DNA of 44,849 bases from Veillonellaceae bacterium (GTDB lineage: Bacteria > Bacillota > Negativicutes > Veillonellales > Negativicoccaceae), in contig JALELM010000015.1 of assembly GCA_022771805.1 (NCBI GenBank), positions 1 through 44,849 of the forward strand, written 5' to 3'. Below are positions 16,167 through 23,542 of this stretch, piece after piece. The translations under genes and the position numbers were made by a program. The notes beneath the pieces were generated by a model. It was not told the origin of the DNA and made no database searches. It saw only the letters and a program-made list of their open reading frames with translations. Each line of letters begins with the position of its first letter. Within the stretch, counting starts at the first letter, position 1.

Positions 16167-17695
16167 TGTACCTCCGGCAGTTCCAGCGCGGCATAGACCT
16201 TGTCCATCGCCAAGGCATTCCGCACAATGTCCGCCACACGATCGTATTCCGCTTCCTTATATGCCTGCAGACGGAACGATATCGGCAAATCGGCCAGCCC
16301 CTTCCGGCGCCGCAGCGCGTTCAGCAAGGCACGGCGCAATTCGTCATTATCGAAAATACCGTGCATATACGTACCGAAACAGCTCCCGCCGCACCCCAGA
16401 CCGCCGTCCGTCGCATCTGTCGGCCGACCGCTGCGAGTCTCGATACGGAATATGCCTTGCGAGCCGTCGGTGAAATGTGTCCGTCCCATGTGAATTTCAT
16501 AACCTCGCATCCCGGTCAGGCTCAAGTTCAGTCCCAGGAAACCGAAATCCCGGCAGGAAAATTCCACCTGATGCGTTGCCTTCGTGCCGACCATCGTCGT
16601 CACCGCCGGCAACAGTCCGAGCCCCTCCACACGGTCATGCGTGCTCTCCACATGTTCCGGATCGAGCACCTCCCGGCCGAGCATCTGGTAGCCGCCGCAG
16701 ATACCGATGACCGGGACGCCGGCCGTCGCCAGACGGCGAATTTCTTCCGCATAGCCGTGGCGATGTAAGTACAATAAGTCCTCGATCGTATTCTTGCTGC
16801 CCGGGAGAATAACCAAATCCGGTGTGCCGATACTGTCGCCGCGTCGTACATACCGCACTTCCGTATCCGGCTCATGTACGAATACATCGAAGTCGGTGAA
16901 ATTGGAAATTTTCGGTGTCTGCAGCACGGCGATATGAATTTCTCGTTCCCCGGATAAATCCGCCTTATCCTGCAAGGATACGGAGTCTTCATTGTCGATC
17001 CCGAGATCATCCAGGTACGGCACGACGCCGAGGATCGGCTTACCCGTTTTTTCTTCGAGGAAGGTCAATGCCGGCTCCAGCAAACGAATGTCACCGCGAA
17101 ATTTATTGATGATGATTCCGGCGACGAGCTCTCGCTCTTCTTCATCCAATAAAGCGAGCGTGCCGACGACCGAGGCCAAAGCGCCCCCGCGATCGATATC
17201 GGCGATCAGAAATACCGGAATTTTCCACTCCCGCGCCACACGCATATTGACGATATCCGTGCTTTTCAGATTGACTTCCGCAGGACTGCCCGCACCCTCG
17301 ACAATAACCGCATCAAAATGCTCCTGCAGGTAGTTCATGCTGTCGACGACATACTTCCAAGCCTGCAGGCTGTAATGATTATGGTATTCCCGCGCACTGT
17401 AGACGCCGACCGGTTTCCCCATCAGCACCACCTGTGAAGTCTGATTCCCCGAAGGCTTCAGCAGGACCGGATTCATCTGCACGATCGGCGCCAAACCGGC
17501 AGCCTCGGCCTGAGCCACCTGCGCCCGGCCGATTTCGTCACCGGCCTCGGTGACATAGGAATTCAGCGCCATATTCTGCGCTTTGAACGGTGCAACGCGA
17601 TAACCGTCCTGTTTCAAGATTCGGCACAAGGCCGTAGTTAAAATACTTTTGCCCACATGAGAGCTCGTTCCCTGAAACATTACTGTACGTGCCAA
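16163..17695 (-). CDS. cobQ: Cobyric acid synthase
   Basis: ATP- and glutamine-dependent amidotransferase converting adenosylcobyrinic acid diamide to cobyric acid. The 510-residue product has the N-terminal dethiobiotin-synthetase-like P-loop G-T-S-S-H-V-G-K-S, the ADIDRGG segment, and a C-terminal class I glutaminase with the nucleophile in G-I-C-G-G-Y-Q-M. The start is taken as TTG at 17695, two bases after the cobU stop. GAGG lies nine bases before it, and the product then begins M-A-R-T-V-M-F-Q-G-T-S-S like its relatives. Longer in-frame starts lie within cobU. Confidence 0.94.
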   Translation of the reverse strand: MARTVMFQGTSSHVGKSILTTALCRILKQDGYRVAPFKAQNMALNSYVTEAGDEIGRAQVAQAEAAGLAPIVQMNPVLLKPSGNQTSQVVLMGKPVGVYSAREYHNHYSLQAWKYVVDSMNYLQEHFDAVIVEGAGSPAEVNLKSTDIVNMRVAREWKIPVFLIADIDRGGALASVVGTLALLDEEERELVAGIIINKFRGDIRLLEPALTFLEEKTGKPILGVVPYLDDLGIDNEDSVSLQDKADLSGEREIHIAVLQTPKISNFTDFDVFVHEPDTEVRYVRRGDSIGTPDLVILPGSKNTIEDLLYLHRHGYAEEIRRLATAGVPVIGICGGYQMLGREVLDPEHVESTHDRVEGLGLLPAVTTMVGTKATHQVEFSCRDFGFLGLNLSLTGMRGYEIHMGRTHFTDGSQGIFRIETRSGRPTDATDGGLGCGGSCFGTYMHGIFDNDELRRALLNALRRRKGLADLPISFRLQAYKEAEYDRVADIVRNALAMDKVYAALELPEVQ

Positions 17696-17697
17696 TT

Positions 17698-18282
17698 CTA
17701 TTCGCCTCTTTTCAATACGGTGGGAATGCCGCACACCACAAAACGGACCTCGTCCGCCGCCGCGGCAATTCGTTGATTTGCCAGTCCGACGAGATCACGA
17801 TAAATCCTGCTGATCGGATTGCCGGGAATGATTCCCAAACCGAGTTCGTTGGAAACAAAAATAAAGGTTCCCTCCGCCGCTTTTGTCGCGGCGAGCATCG
17901 CAGCCAGTTTTGTCTCCAGCTCGGCCATCAATGAAGTCAATGCCGCATCACTGATGACATCCTCCTCCGTTGCCCGGGACAGATCGATATTGTCCATGAT
18001 CAGATTGTTTACGTACATTGTAACACAATCAAACAGAAAAGCTTTTCCGCGCGTCAAAATTTCCTGAAACGCCGTCGCATCCGTAGTCGGATACTCGCAG
18101 GTCAGCCATTCCGCCGGCCGCCGTTCCCGGTGCAGGCGAACACGCGCCGCCACCTCTTCATCCCAAACTCGGGATGTCGCTATGTAGACTTTCTCCCGGT
18201 TCGGTAAATCCGCCAACATCTTTTCGGCAAATTCGCTTTTGCCGCTGCGTGCTCCGCCCAATACAAATACAATTCGCGCCAT
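17698..18282 (-). CDS. cobU: Adenosylcobinamide kinase / adenosylcobinamide-phosphate guanylyltransferase
   Basis: Bifunctional enzyme activating cobinamide with GTP. The 194-residue protein opens with the P-loop G-G-A-R-S-G-K-S (residues 8-15). It has R-x-R-x-H-R-E-R-R-P-x-x-W, which includes the His that accepts GMP in this family, and F-D-C-V-T-M-Y-V-N-N-L. ATG 18282 with GAGGAAG fits; the frame is open 32 codons further but that stretch is AT-rich intergenic sequence. It is the first gene of the cobamide run. The 85-base upstream gap is too short for a B12 riboswitch. Confidence 0.95.
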   Translation of the reverse strand: MARIVFVLGGARSGKSEFAEKMLADLPNREKVYIATSRVWDEEVAARVRLHRERRPAEWLTCEYPTTDATAFQEILTRGKAFLFDCVTMYVNNLIMDNIDLSRATEEDVISDAALTSLMAELETKLAAMLAATKAAEGTFIFVSNELGLGIIPGNPISRIYRDLVGLANQRIAAAADEVRFVVCGIPTVLKRGE

Positions 18283-18326
18283 GCTTTCACTTCCTCGGAT
18301 GTAGAATTTATAAGCTGAATTCGTTA

Positions 18327-18335
18327 TGTTATAAT
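18327..18335 (+). promoter_or_regulatory. Extended -10 promoter for the orphan plus-strand gene
   Basis: TGTTATAAT, with a weak TTTATA 17 bases before the hexamer at 18307-18312. It lies in the AT-rich 85-base divergent gap shared with cobU, whose own promoter I could not place with confidence. Confidence 0.55.
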
Positions 18336-18367
18336 AAAACCAAATTATATAAAGAGAGGTGAACAGA

Positions 18368-18718
18368 ATGTCGAACAATGCATCCTATACCGTCGACTTG
18401 ATGCGCACACTGTGGCAACATACGTATCGCGCCACCGTTTTCAATGCCGCTGACGAATACGCCGCCACCATTCGCTTGATTCTCGGAATTCCCTTGCCGG
18501 CAGAAGAGGTGCCGGAAAATGCTCCCCGAGTCGATGCGCATCTTACGGTTCTTGTCGAAGATGCGGCGATCACTCCGGCCGATATTATCGAGTTTGAAGA
18601 GCAAATTACACGCATTCTCATGGAAAAATCGGCTTCGCCGGACTTCCAACCGACCCATTGTATTTTCTTTTATCCGAGCCCCGCAGAAACTTTACTGCGC
18701 AGTGCGGAGGAAGAATAA
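18368..18718 (+). CDS. Hypothetical protein, 116 residues, family not recognised
   Basis: I do not recognise this protein. It is 116 residues, acidic, without a signal peptide, membrane helix or cysteine-rich motif. It looks like an alpha/beta fold with an early amphipathic helix (about 8-40), a loop rich in Pro and Glu (43-53), a beta-strand L-T-V-L-V-E-D and a helix at 68-84. Coding is supported by a clear AGAGGTG site before ATG 18368, an extended -10 promoter and a terminator overlapping its stop. It is divergent from the cobamide operon, so it could be co-regulated with it or simply a neighbour. Confidence 0.75.
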   Translation: MSNNASYTVDLMRTLWQHTYRATVFNAADEYAATIRLILGIPLPAEEVPENAPRVDAHLTVLVEDAAITPADIIEFEEQITRILMEKSASPDFQPTHCIFFYPSPAETLLRSAEEE

Positions 18719-18753
18719 AAGGCCAGCTCCCGCTTCGGGAGTTGGCCTTTTTT
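18717..18753. terminator. Bidirectional terminator between convergent genes
   Basis: A 16-pair stem (one G-U pair) with a three-base loop spans 18717-18751, with T-runs leaving both sides. It starts within the stop codon of the plus-strand orphan gene and touches the stop of the PduO-type gene on minus, so one hairpin serves both. Confidence 0.9.
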
Positions 18754-19252
18754 ATAATTCGGATTCCACTCGTCCCCATGTATAACAAAGGTCGGACAGA
18801 CGATTCAAGTACCGGATATCCACTTCGTGCACTTCTTCACTTTCGGCCAAACGCCAGAACGAACGCTCCGCACGACGTACTACCGTACGCGCAACATTGA
18901 GATACGCCTCGGTAATATTAATGCCCGGAACCAGAAACTTGGTCAGCGGTTGCAGGCGCTCGGTGTAGCGGTCAATCATCTTCTCCAATTCTTCGACATG
19001 TGCATCGGTGATATTCGCTTTGCGGCCGATACTTGCCGTATCCGCCATCAGCTGCCACAGATCCGTCTGTATTTTTTCGATATCCTGACGGACATCTTCA
19101 TGCTTTGCCGTTGCTCGCGCCATAGCCAAGACGGCTTGCGCTTCGTCTATCGTACCGTATGTTTCCACGCGGATGCTGCCTTTCGGCAAGCGTTGGCCGG
19201 TATACAATGCGGTCGTTCCTTTGTCACCGGTCTTGGTGTATACCTTATCCAT
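18752..19252 (-). CDS. PduO-type cob(I)alamin adenosyltransferase
   Basis: Transfers the 5'-deoxyadenosyl group of ATP to cob(I)alamin or cobinamide. The 166-residue protein has the PduO-type ATP motif Y-T-K-T-G-D-K-G-T-T-A-L-Y-T-G near the N-terminus, Y-G-T-I-D-E-A, and the C-terminal A-R-T-V-V-R-R-A-E-R helix with its conserved Arg and Glu. The usual P-G-G-S preceding that helix reads P-G-I-N here. It follows ndk by 12 bases and lies next to, but on a separate transcript from, the cobamide run. Confidence 0.93.
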   Translation of the reverse strand: MDKVYTKTGDKGTTALYTGQRLPKGSIRVETYGTIDEAQAVLAMARATAKHEDVRQDIEKIQTDLWQLMADTASIGRKANITDAHVEELEKMIDRYTERLQPLTKFLVPGINITEAYLNVARTVVRRAERSFWRLAESEEVHEVDIRYLNRLSDLCYTWGRVESEL

Positions 19253-19264
19253 GCTTTCTCCTCC

Positions 19265-19669
19265 TTACAGTTCGGGGAACCAGAGCGCGATTTCCTGTGC
19301 TGCCGTTTCCGGTGCATCCGAGGCGTGAACGATGTTTTCGTCAATGGACGTTGCGAAATCGCCGCGAATCGAGCCGGGTACCGCTTCAATCGGGTTGGTC
19401 GCGCCGTTGATCTGACGCACCGCCGCAATGGCGTTTTCCCCGCTGATTACCATCGCCAGCAGCGGGCCCGAAGTAATGAATTCGATCAAACCGTTGAAAA
19501 AGGGTTTGCCTTCATGTACTGCGTAATGCTGTTTCGCCAATTCTTCAGAAACCTGTTCCATCCGAATCGCATCGATGGAGAGACCTTTCCGTTCGAAACG
19601 GGAAATGACCTCACCGCAAATTTTCTTCTTAACGCCGTCCGGTTTGACCAATACCAAAGTTTTTTCCAT
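19265..19669 (-). CDS. ndk: Nucleoside diphosphate kinase
   Basis: Balances nucleoside triphosphate pools. At 134 residues it is of normal bacterial length, with L-V-K-P-D-G-V near the start and the phospho-accepting H115 in N-I-V-H-A-S-D. The ATG at 19669 has GAGAGG upstream; an in-frame extension to 19777 runs through the tRNA and is not coding. It lies after tRNA-Pro and a hairpin, and before the adenosyltransferase gene. No separate promoter is obvious, so it may rely on read-through of the hairpin. Confidence 0.97.
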   Translation of the reverse strand: MEKTLVLVKPDGVKKKICGEVISRFERKGLSIDAIRMEQVSEELAKQHYAVHEGKPFFNGLIEFITSGPLLAMVISGENAIAAVRQINGATNPIEAVPGSIRGDFATSIDENIVHASDAPETAAQEIALWFPEL

Positions 19670-19691
19670 TGCAACCTCTCCTTTGCTTCTC

Positions 19692-19730
19692 AAATAAAAG
19701 CCAAAGAAACACGCAAGTCTCTTTGGCTTT
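19692..19730 (-). terminator. Hairpin between tRNA-Pro and ndk
   Basis: Perfect 11-base arms (19697-19707 and 19720-19730) with a T-rich tail on the minus strand. It sits 22 bases after the tRNA and 27 before ndk. It looks like the tRNA terminator and may be leaky, since ndk has no visible promoter of its own. Confidence 0.7.
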
Positions 19731-19751
19731 GAAGTCCTCCTACGGATAAAA

Positions 19752-19828
19752 TGGTCGGAACGACATGATTTGAACATGCGACCTCTACCACCCCAAGGTA
19801 GCGCTCTACCAAACTGAGCTACGTCCCG
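19752..19828 (-). tRNA. tRNA-Pro (anticodon GGG)
   Basis: A full 77-base cloverleaf including an encoded CCA end (19752-19754). The acceptor stem has seven pairs with one G-U, the D arm contains G-C-T-C...G-A-G-C, and the anticodon stem CTACC/GGTAG encloses the loop TTGGGGT with anticodon GGG. The T arm pairs GCATG with CATGT around TTCAAAT. The discriminator is A. It reads CCC and CCU proline codons; a TGG-anticodon isoacceptor must be elsewhere. Confidence 0.96.
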
Positions 19829-19840
19829 ACAGCTACATAT

Positions 19841-19869
19841 AGAATAAGAATTTTAGACTTATTTGTCAA
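19841..19869 (-). promoter_or_regulatory. Promoter of tRNA-Pro, inside the end of thrB
   Basis: On the minus strand a perfect TTGACA (19864-19869) lies 17 bases before TATTCT (19841-19846). The -35 box is formed by the last codons of thrB (Leu-Asp-Lys). Transcription would begin about six bases before the tRNA 5' end. Confidence 0.75.
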
Positions 19870-20770
19870 GTTGAATTTCTTGCACACCCGTCGGACACAC
19901 CTGCAAAACATGCGTTCGAGCGGCCTGTTCCGATCCGAATGCCGTCTGCATGGCAGCCGCTACGGCGGCGGCCGTCGCTTCGTTGCAGATTGCCAATAGC
20001 GTACTGCCGGAGCCGCTGATGGTCGCCGCATAGGCACCGGCTTCCCGTGCTGCGGCAAGAACTTCCCGGCCGCCGGCAATCAACGGCAGGCGATACGGCA
20101 CGTGCAGGTAATCGGCAAAACCGGCCGCCAACAGCTCCGGCCGCTCGTGCAGCAATGCCGCCAAGAGTGTCGCCGCCGCTGCCACATTATGTACGGCATC
20201 GCGATGCGCCACATTCGCCGGGAGCGCCTTGCGGGCTGCCGCCGTCGCCAGCGGCGTTTGCGGGCTGGCAACCACCCAGCGCCAGGCGGTCGGCACGGGA
20301 AACGGAACAGCGTACCAGTCCGCCGCTTTGCCCGAAGCGATGAAACCGCCCAACAACGCCGGTGCGACATTATCCGGATGTCCTTCCATTTCAATGACCC
20401 AAGGCAGCAATTCTTCCTTTGTATACCGCTTACCGGCCAGGCAATTCGCCAGGTATACGCCGCCGACGATCGCCGACGAGGAACTTCCCAACCCACGGGC
20501 GAGCGGGATCCGGTTCGTCATCCGCACGATGCCCGCAGGCAGCGTCGTACCGCTCCGCTCGGCAAAGAAGCGCATCGCCGCCAAAAACAGATTGTCTGCA
20601 TCCGTCGCAAGCGAATCGCTGCCTTCGCCGATAATCTCACCGCGAAGACCCGCTCCCTCCGTCGGAATGAACTCTGCTTCGTTGTAGAGCGACAACGCCA
20701 GACCGAAGACGTCAAAACCGCTGCCCAAATTGGCCGTCGTCGCCGGAATTCGGATCTTAACGGTCGGCAT
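19859..20770 (-). CDS. thrB: Homoserine kinase
   Basis: GHMP kinase phosphorylating homoserine on the way to threonine. The 303-residue protein has P-A-T-T-A-N-L-G-S-G-F-D at the start, the ATP loop P-L-A-R-G-L-G-S-S-S-S-A near the middle and the late S-G-S-G-S-T-L motif. The ATG at 20770 has GAGGAG seven bases ahead and overlaps the hom end by 14 bases; an ATG seven codons earlier has no site. No threonine synthase is in the window. It ends the ten-gene run that starts at the ABC transporter. Confidence 0.96.
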   Translation of the reverse strand: MPTVKIRIPATTANLGSGFDVFGLALSLYNEAEFIPTEGAGLRGEIIGEGSDSLATDADNLFLAAMRFFAERSGTTLPAGIVRMTNRIPLARGLGSSSSAIVGGVYLANCLAGKRYTKEELLPWVIEMEGHPDNVAPALLGGFIASGKAADWYAVPFPVPTAWRWVVASPQTPLATAAARKALPANVAHRDAVHNVAAAATLLAALLHERPELLAAGFADYLHVPYRLPLIAGGREVLAAAREAGAYAATISGSGSTLLAICNEATAAAVAAAMQTAFGSEQAARTHVLQVCPTGVQEIQLDK

Positions 20771-22067
20771 TCGGAATCTCCTCGTATACACGAATCAGGC
20801 TGGCTACCCGACGAACACAGGAAAGTTGCTTCAGGGCTTCGCTCACGCGAGCGACTTGACGCCCCGCCGCCGGATAGACGACCATCACGATTTCCGCCGT
20901 CGCTTCCAAGTTGCCGCGTTGCCACATCGTCTTGATGCTGACTCCGTCTTCGGCAAACACGCGGGAAATATCCGCCAATACCCCAGGGGCATTGTCAACG
21001 ATCATGCGAATGTAGTAAGAGTTTTCCAACTCGGCCGGATCCAATACCGTTGCCGGATTGTCTTCCGCAAGCCAGGGGTTCTGCCCCGTCGTCCCGCGCT
21101 GCAGATGATGCGCGATTTCCATGACGTCGCCGAGTACGGCGCTGGCCGTCGGATACGAACCGGCACCTTTGCCGTAAAACATCACGTCGTCGACCGCGTT
21201 ACCGACCACATAGACCGCATTGTAGGCGCCCCGCACCGCCGCCAGCGGATGCTCCTTCGAAACGAAAGCCGGATATACCGCGGCAGTGACGCCGCTCTCG
21301 TGCTGCTCGGCAACCGCCAGCAATTTGATGACATAGCCGAACTCCGTTGCAAACTGAATATCCTGCTGCGAGACGGCTTCGATTCCTTCCACCTGCACAT
21401 CGTCGGTCGTCACATTCGCGTGAAAACCGATGGAGCTCAGAATGGCGATCTTGCGCGCGGCATCCCAACCGCCGACATCGGAGGTCGGGTCGGCTTCGGC
21501 GTAGCCCTGCTCCTGTGCCGCCGCCAGCGCGTCCTGATAGGACATATTTTTATCCGTCATTTCGGAAAGTATGTAGTTGGTCGTTCCGTTGATAATCCCG
21601 ACAATCGCCCGAATGCGATTCGCCTTCAACGATTTCTGCAAGGGCAGCAAAATCGGAATGCCGCCGCCGACGCTCGCTTCGCACATAAAGTCCGCCCGAT
21701 TGCGCACCGCTGTCGCGACAATCTCCGGCCCGTGCAGAGAAATCAAATCCTTGTTGGCACTGACGACACTTTTCCCCTTGGCCAATGCTTCCAAAATAAA
21801 TTCCTTGGCCGGCGTAATTCCGCCCATGACCTCGACCATAATTTGAATCTCGTCGTCGTCGAGAATGTCACGAATATTTTCTGTCAGCTGCAGATCCGCC
21901 GGAATCTGCAAATGTCCGTACTCGCGCACATCTTTGACCAGCGCCCGTTTGATCCGCAGCCGGCAGCCGAGATCCGCTTCGATTTCGCGCCGATTCATTT
22001 CGAGCGTATTCATTACCCCGGAACCGACCGTCCCCAGCCCCAGCAGACCGATATACAAAGTTTCCAT
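20757..22067 (-). CDS. hom: Homoserine dehydrogenase with ACT domain
   Basis: Reduces aspartate semialdehyde to homoserine. The 436-residue protein has the N-terminal NAD(P) motif G-L-G-T-V-G-S-G, the central catalytic homoserine dehydrogenase domain (N-G-T-T-N-Y-I-L near 170; A-x-A-D-P-T-x-D-V-x-G-x-D-A near 205) and a C-terminal ACT domain (about 350-425) expected to sense threonine. ATG 22067 follows AAGGAGG by five bases; the ATG six codons upstream overlaps the ACT-protein stop and is less likely. It overlaps thrB and follows the ACT gene, so threonine synthesis is a tight unit here. Confidence 0.96.
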   Translation of the reverse strand: METLYIGLLGLGTVGSGVMNTLEMNRREIEADLGCRLRIKRALVKDVREYGHLQIPADLQLTENIRDILDDDEIQIMVEVMGGITPAKEFILEALAKGKSVVSANKDLISLHGPEIVATAVRNRADFMCEASVGGGIPILLPLQKSLKANRIRAIVGIINGTTNYILSEMTDKNMSYQDALAAAQEQGYAEADPTSDVGGWDAARKIAILSSIGFHANVTTDDVQVEGIEAVSQQDIQFATEFGYVIKLLAVAEQHESGVTAAVYPAFVSKEHPLAAVRGAYNAVYVVGNAVDDVMFYGKGAGSYPTASAVLGDVMEIAHHLQRGTTGQNPWLAEDNPATVLDPAELENSYYIRMIVDNAPGVLADISRVFAEDGVSIKTMWQRGNLEATAEIVMVVYPAAGRQVARVSEALKQLSCVRRVASLIRVYEEIPNADR

Positions 22068-22077
22068 GTCAACCTCC

Positions 22078-22527
22078 TTATTCATGACCGATGAGCCGGA
22101 TATCTTTGACGCCTTTAACGCGGCCGGCTCGTTTCAACAACTCTTCCACCCCGATTTTCATGTGCCGGGTTTCAAAGGAAAGCGTCACATTCGCCACATC
22201 CTGTAACGGAATACCCTGATTGATCGTAATAATACTGCCGTTTTCGCGAGCGATCAGCTGCAACACGCGCGACAAGACACCCGCTTCATGCGAGATCATG
22301 ATCGACACGGAAAACACCCGCCCCTGGATGGCTTCGTAAAAGGGCTCCACCCGATCTTTGTATTTATAGTAAGCGCTGCGACTCAAGTTGACCATTTGAA
22401 CCGCTTGGTGAATTGTTTTTACCTCACCGCTGTTCAGCAAATTTTTGACTTGAATCGTTTTTTTGATCGCTTCCGGCAAAATGCGCTCATCGACCAGGTA
22501 AAACTGCGTATCTTTCGATTGTTCCAC
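22078..22527 (-). CDS. ACT domain-containing protein (UPF0735/PheB-like)
   Basis: 149-residue protein. An N-terminal helix-turn-helix-like segment (about 18-60, with V-N-L-S-R-S-A-Y-Y-K-Y-K) is followed by a C-terminal ACT domain (about 72-145, with H-E-A-G-V-L-S-R-V-L and I-T-I-N-Q-G-I-P). This is the UPF0735 family, often found before hom and thrB. A DNA-binding, amino-acid-sensing regulator of threonine synthesis is the natural inference, but I do not see a target site. It lies ten bases before hom and one base after the membrane protein gene. Confidence 0.88.
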   Translation of the reverse strand: MEQSKDTQFYLVDERILPEAIKKTIQVKNLLNSGEVKTIHQAVQMVNLSRSAYYKYKDRVEPFYEAIQGRVFSVSIMISHEAGVLSRVLQLIARENGSIITINQGIPLQDVANVTLSFETRHMKIGVEELLKRAGRVKGVKDIRLIGHE

Positions 22528-22528
22528 G

Positions 22529-23542
22529 CTACTCGCTCCTATCTGACGTTTCTTCCGTCTGCTTGCCCAATAAATATTTTTTGCCGAATAGTGTCAGGAT
22601 GAAGTACATCCCGAGGAAAAACGGCAGGTATTCCGCAATCATCCGCCAGAGTACCGCCAAGATCCCGACCGTTCCCTTGGGAACGTAGCCTTTGAAGAGA
22701 ATTACGAAGAAACCTTCGGCAATCCCCGTTCCGCCCGGTGTCGGCGCAAAGTACAGCATAAAGTTCAGGACGATCATCCGCCCCAGCAAAAAGAGCCAGT
22801 TCGCCGCTTCCCCGCTCCCCCAGACCAATGCCGGCAAGAGTCCGTAAATGCAGCAAAGGCTGAGTCCGGAGTAAACGAAAACCAAAAATGCTTCCCGCGG
22901 CTGCTCCCGCAGCGTCTGCAAGGTGTCCGTCAAGCCCCGCATGATACCGACGGCTTTGCGGATGCGGCGCGGCGAGACGCGCAATGTACGCAGCAGCCGG
23001 AAGGTAAAGACTTTCCCCTGTTCTCCGGAAAAAAGCCAAAAGCCGGCAATACAACAAAGCAAAAAGGCCATGGCGATATAAAACAGGGTGCTGTTTCCGA
23101 TATACGGCATGTCCATCGGGTCAAAAAAGAATACCACGGGAAGTGCCAGAATCAGAAACAGAATGGAGAAAATCGTCCGAATGATGACAATCATTCCGCT
23201 TTTGGCGATCGGTACACCGATACTGCGTAAAATCAGCACCTGCGCGATCGCTCCGCCGGCGGCACCGGGTGTCAGCAGCCCCATGAAGTAGTTGCCGAAG
23301 ATGACCTGCATAATCCCGCGCAGGCGGACGCGATAGCCGTTCATGGCGACCAGTCGTTGCAGGCGCAAGCCGTCGAAATACATGCCGATGCCCCAGATTG
23401 CAACCGCCACAAACAGATTGAACGGCGAAAAATACGTCAGGGCGTGCCAGGTCGATACATCGATCGTAAAGTACAGCGTACAAAACGTGACCGCCGCAAT
23501 GAGCAGGAAAAGAATGATGCCGTTGCGTGCCAACCTGTTCAT
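22529..23542 (-). CDS. Flippase-like membrane protein (lysylphosphatidylglycerol synthase TM region family)
   Basis: 337-residue polytopic membrane protein with about eight hydrophobic helices. It has the family motifs G-L-L-T-P-G-A-A-G-G near 92-101, where most members have P-x-x-x-G-E, and P-T-P-G-G-T-G-I-A-E-G near 265. Members are the membrane half of MprF-type lipid flippases or relatives of dolichol-phosphate-type synthase partners; there is no aminoacyl transferase domain here. The ATG shares one base with the stop of the deacetylase gene, suggesting the two act on the same lipid-linked or envelope substrate. That link is inference. Confidence 0.82.
   Translation of the reverse strand: MNRLARNGIILFLLIAAVTFCTLYFTIDVSTWHALTYFSPFNLFVAVAIWGIGMYFDGLRLQRLVAMNGYRVRLRGIMQVIFGNYFMGLLTPGAAGGAIAQVLILRSIGVPIAKSGMIVIIRTIFSILFLILALPVVFFFDPMDMPYIGNSTLFYIAMAFLLCCIAGFWLFSGEQGKVFTFRLLRTLRVSPRRIRKAVGIMRGLTDTLQTLREQPREAFLVFVYSGLSLCCIYGLLPALVWGSGEAANWLFLLGRMIVLNFMLYFAPTPGGTGIAEGFFVILFKGYVPKGTVGILAVLWRMIAEYLPFFLGMYFILTLFGKKYLLGKQTEETSDRSE

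Noticed and set aside
18283-18367. Possible B12 riboswitch before cobU
   Set aside because: The gap is only 85 bases and AT-rich, without a B12-box-like conserved block; a cobalamin riboswitch needs roughly 200 bases.
19670-19751. T-box or other leader riboswitch before ndk
   Set aside because: The segment is a simple terminator hairpin after the tRNA; there is no T-box core sequence or specifier loop.
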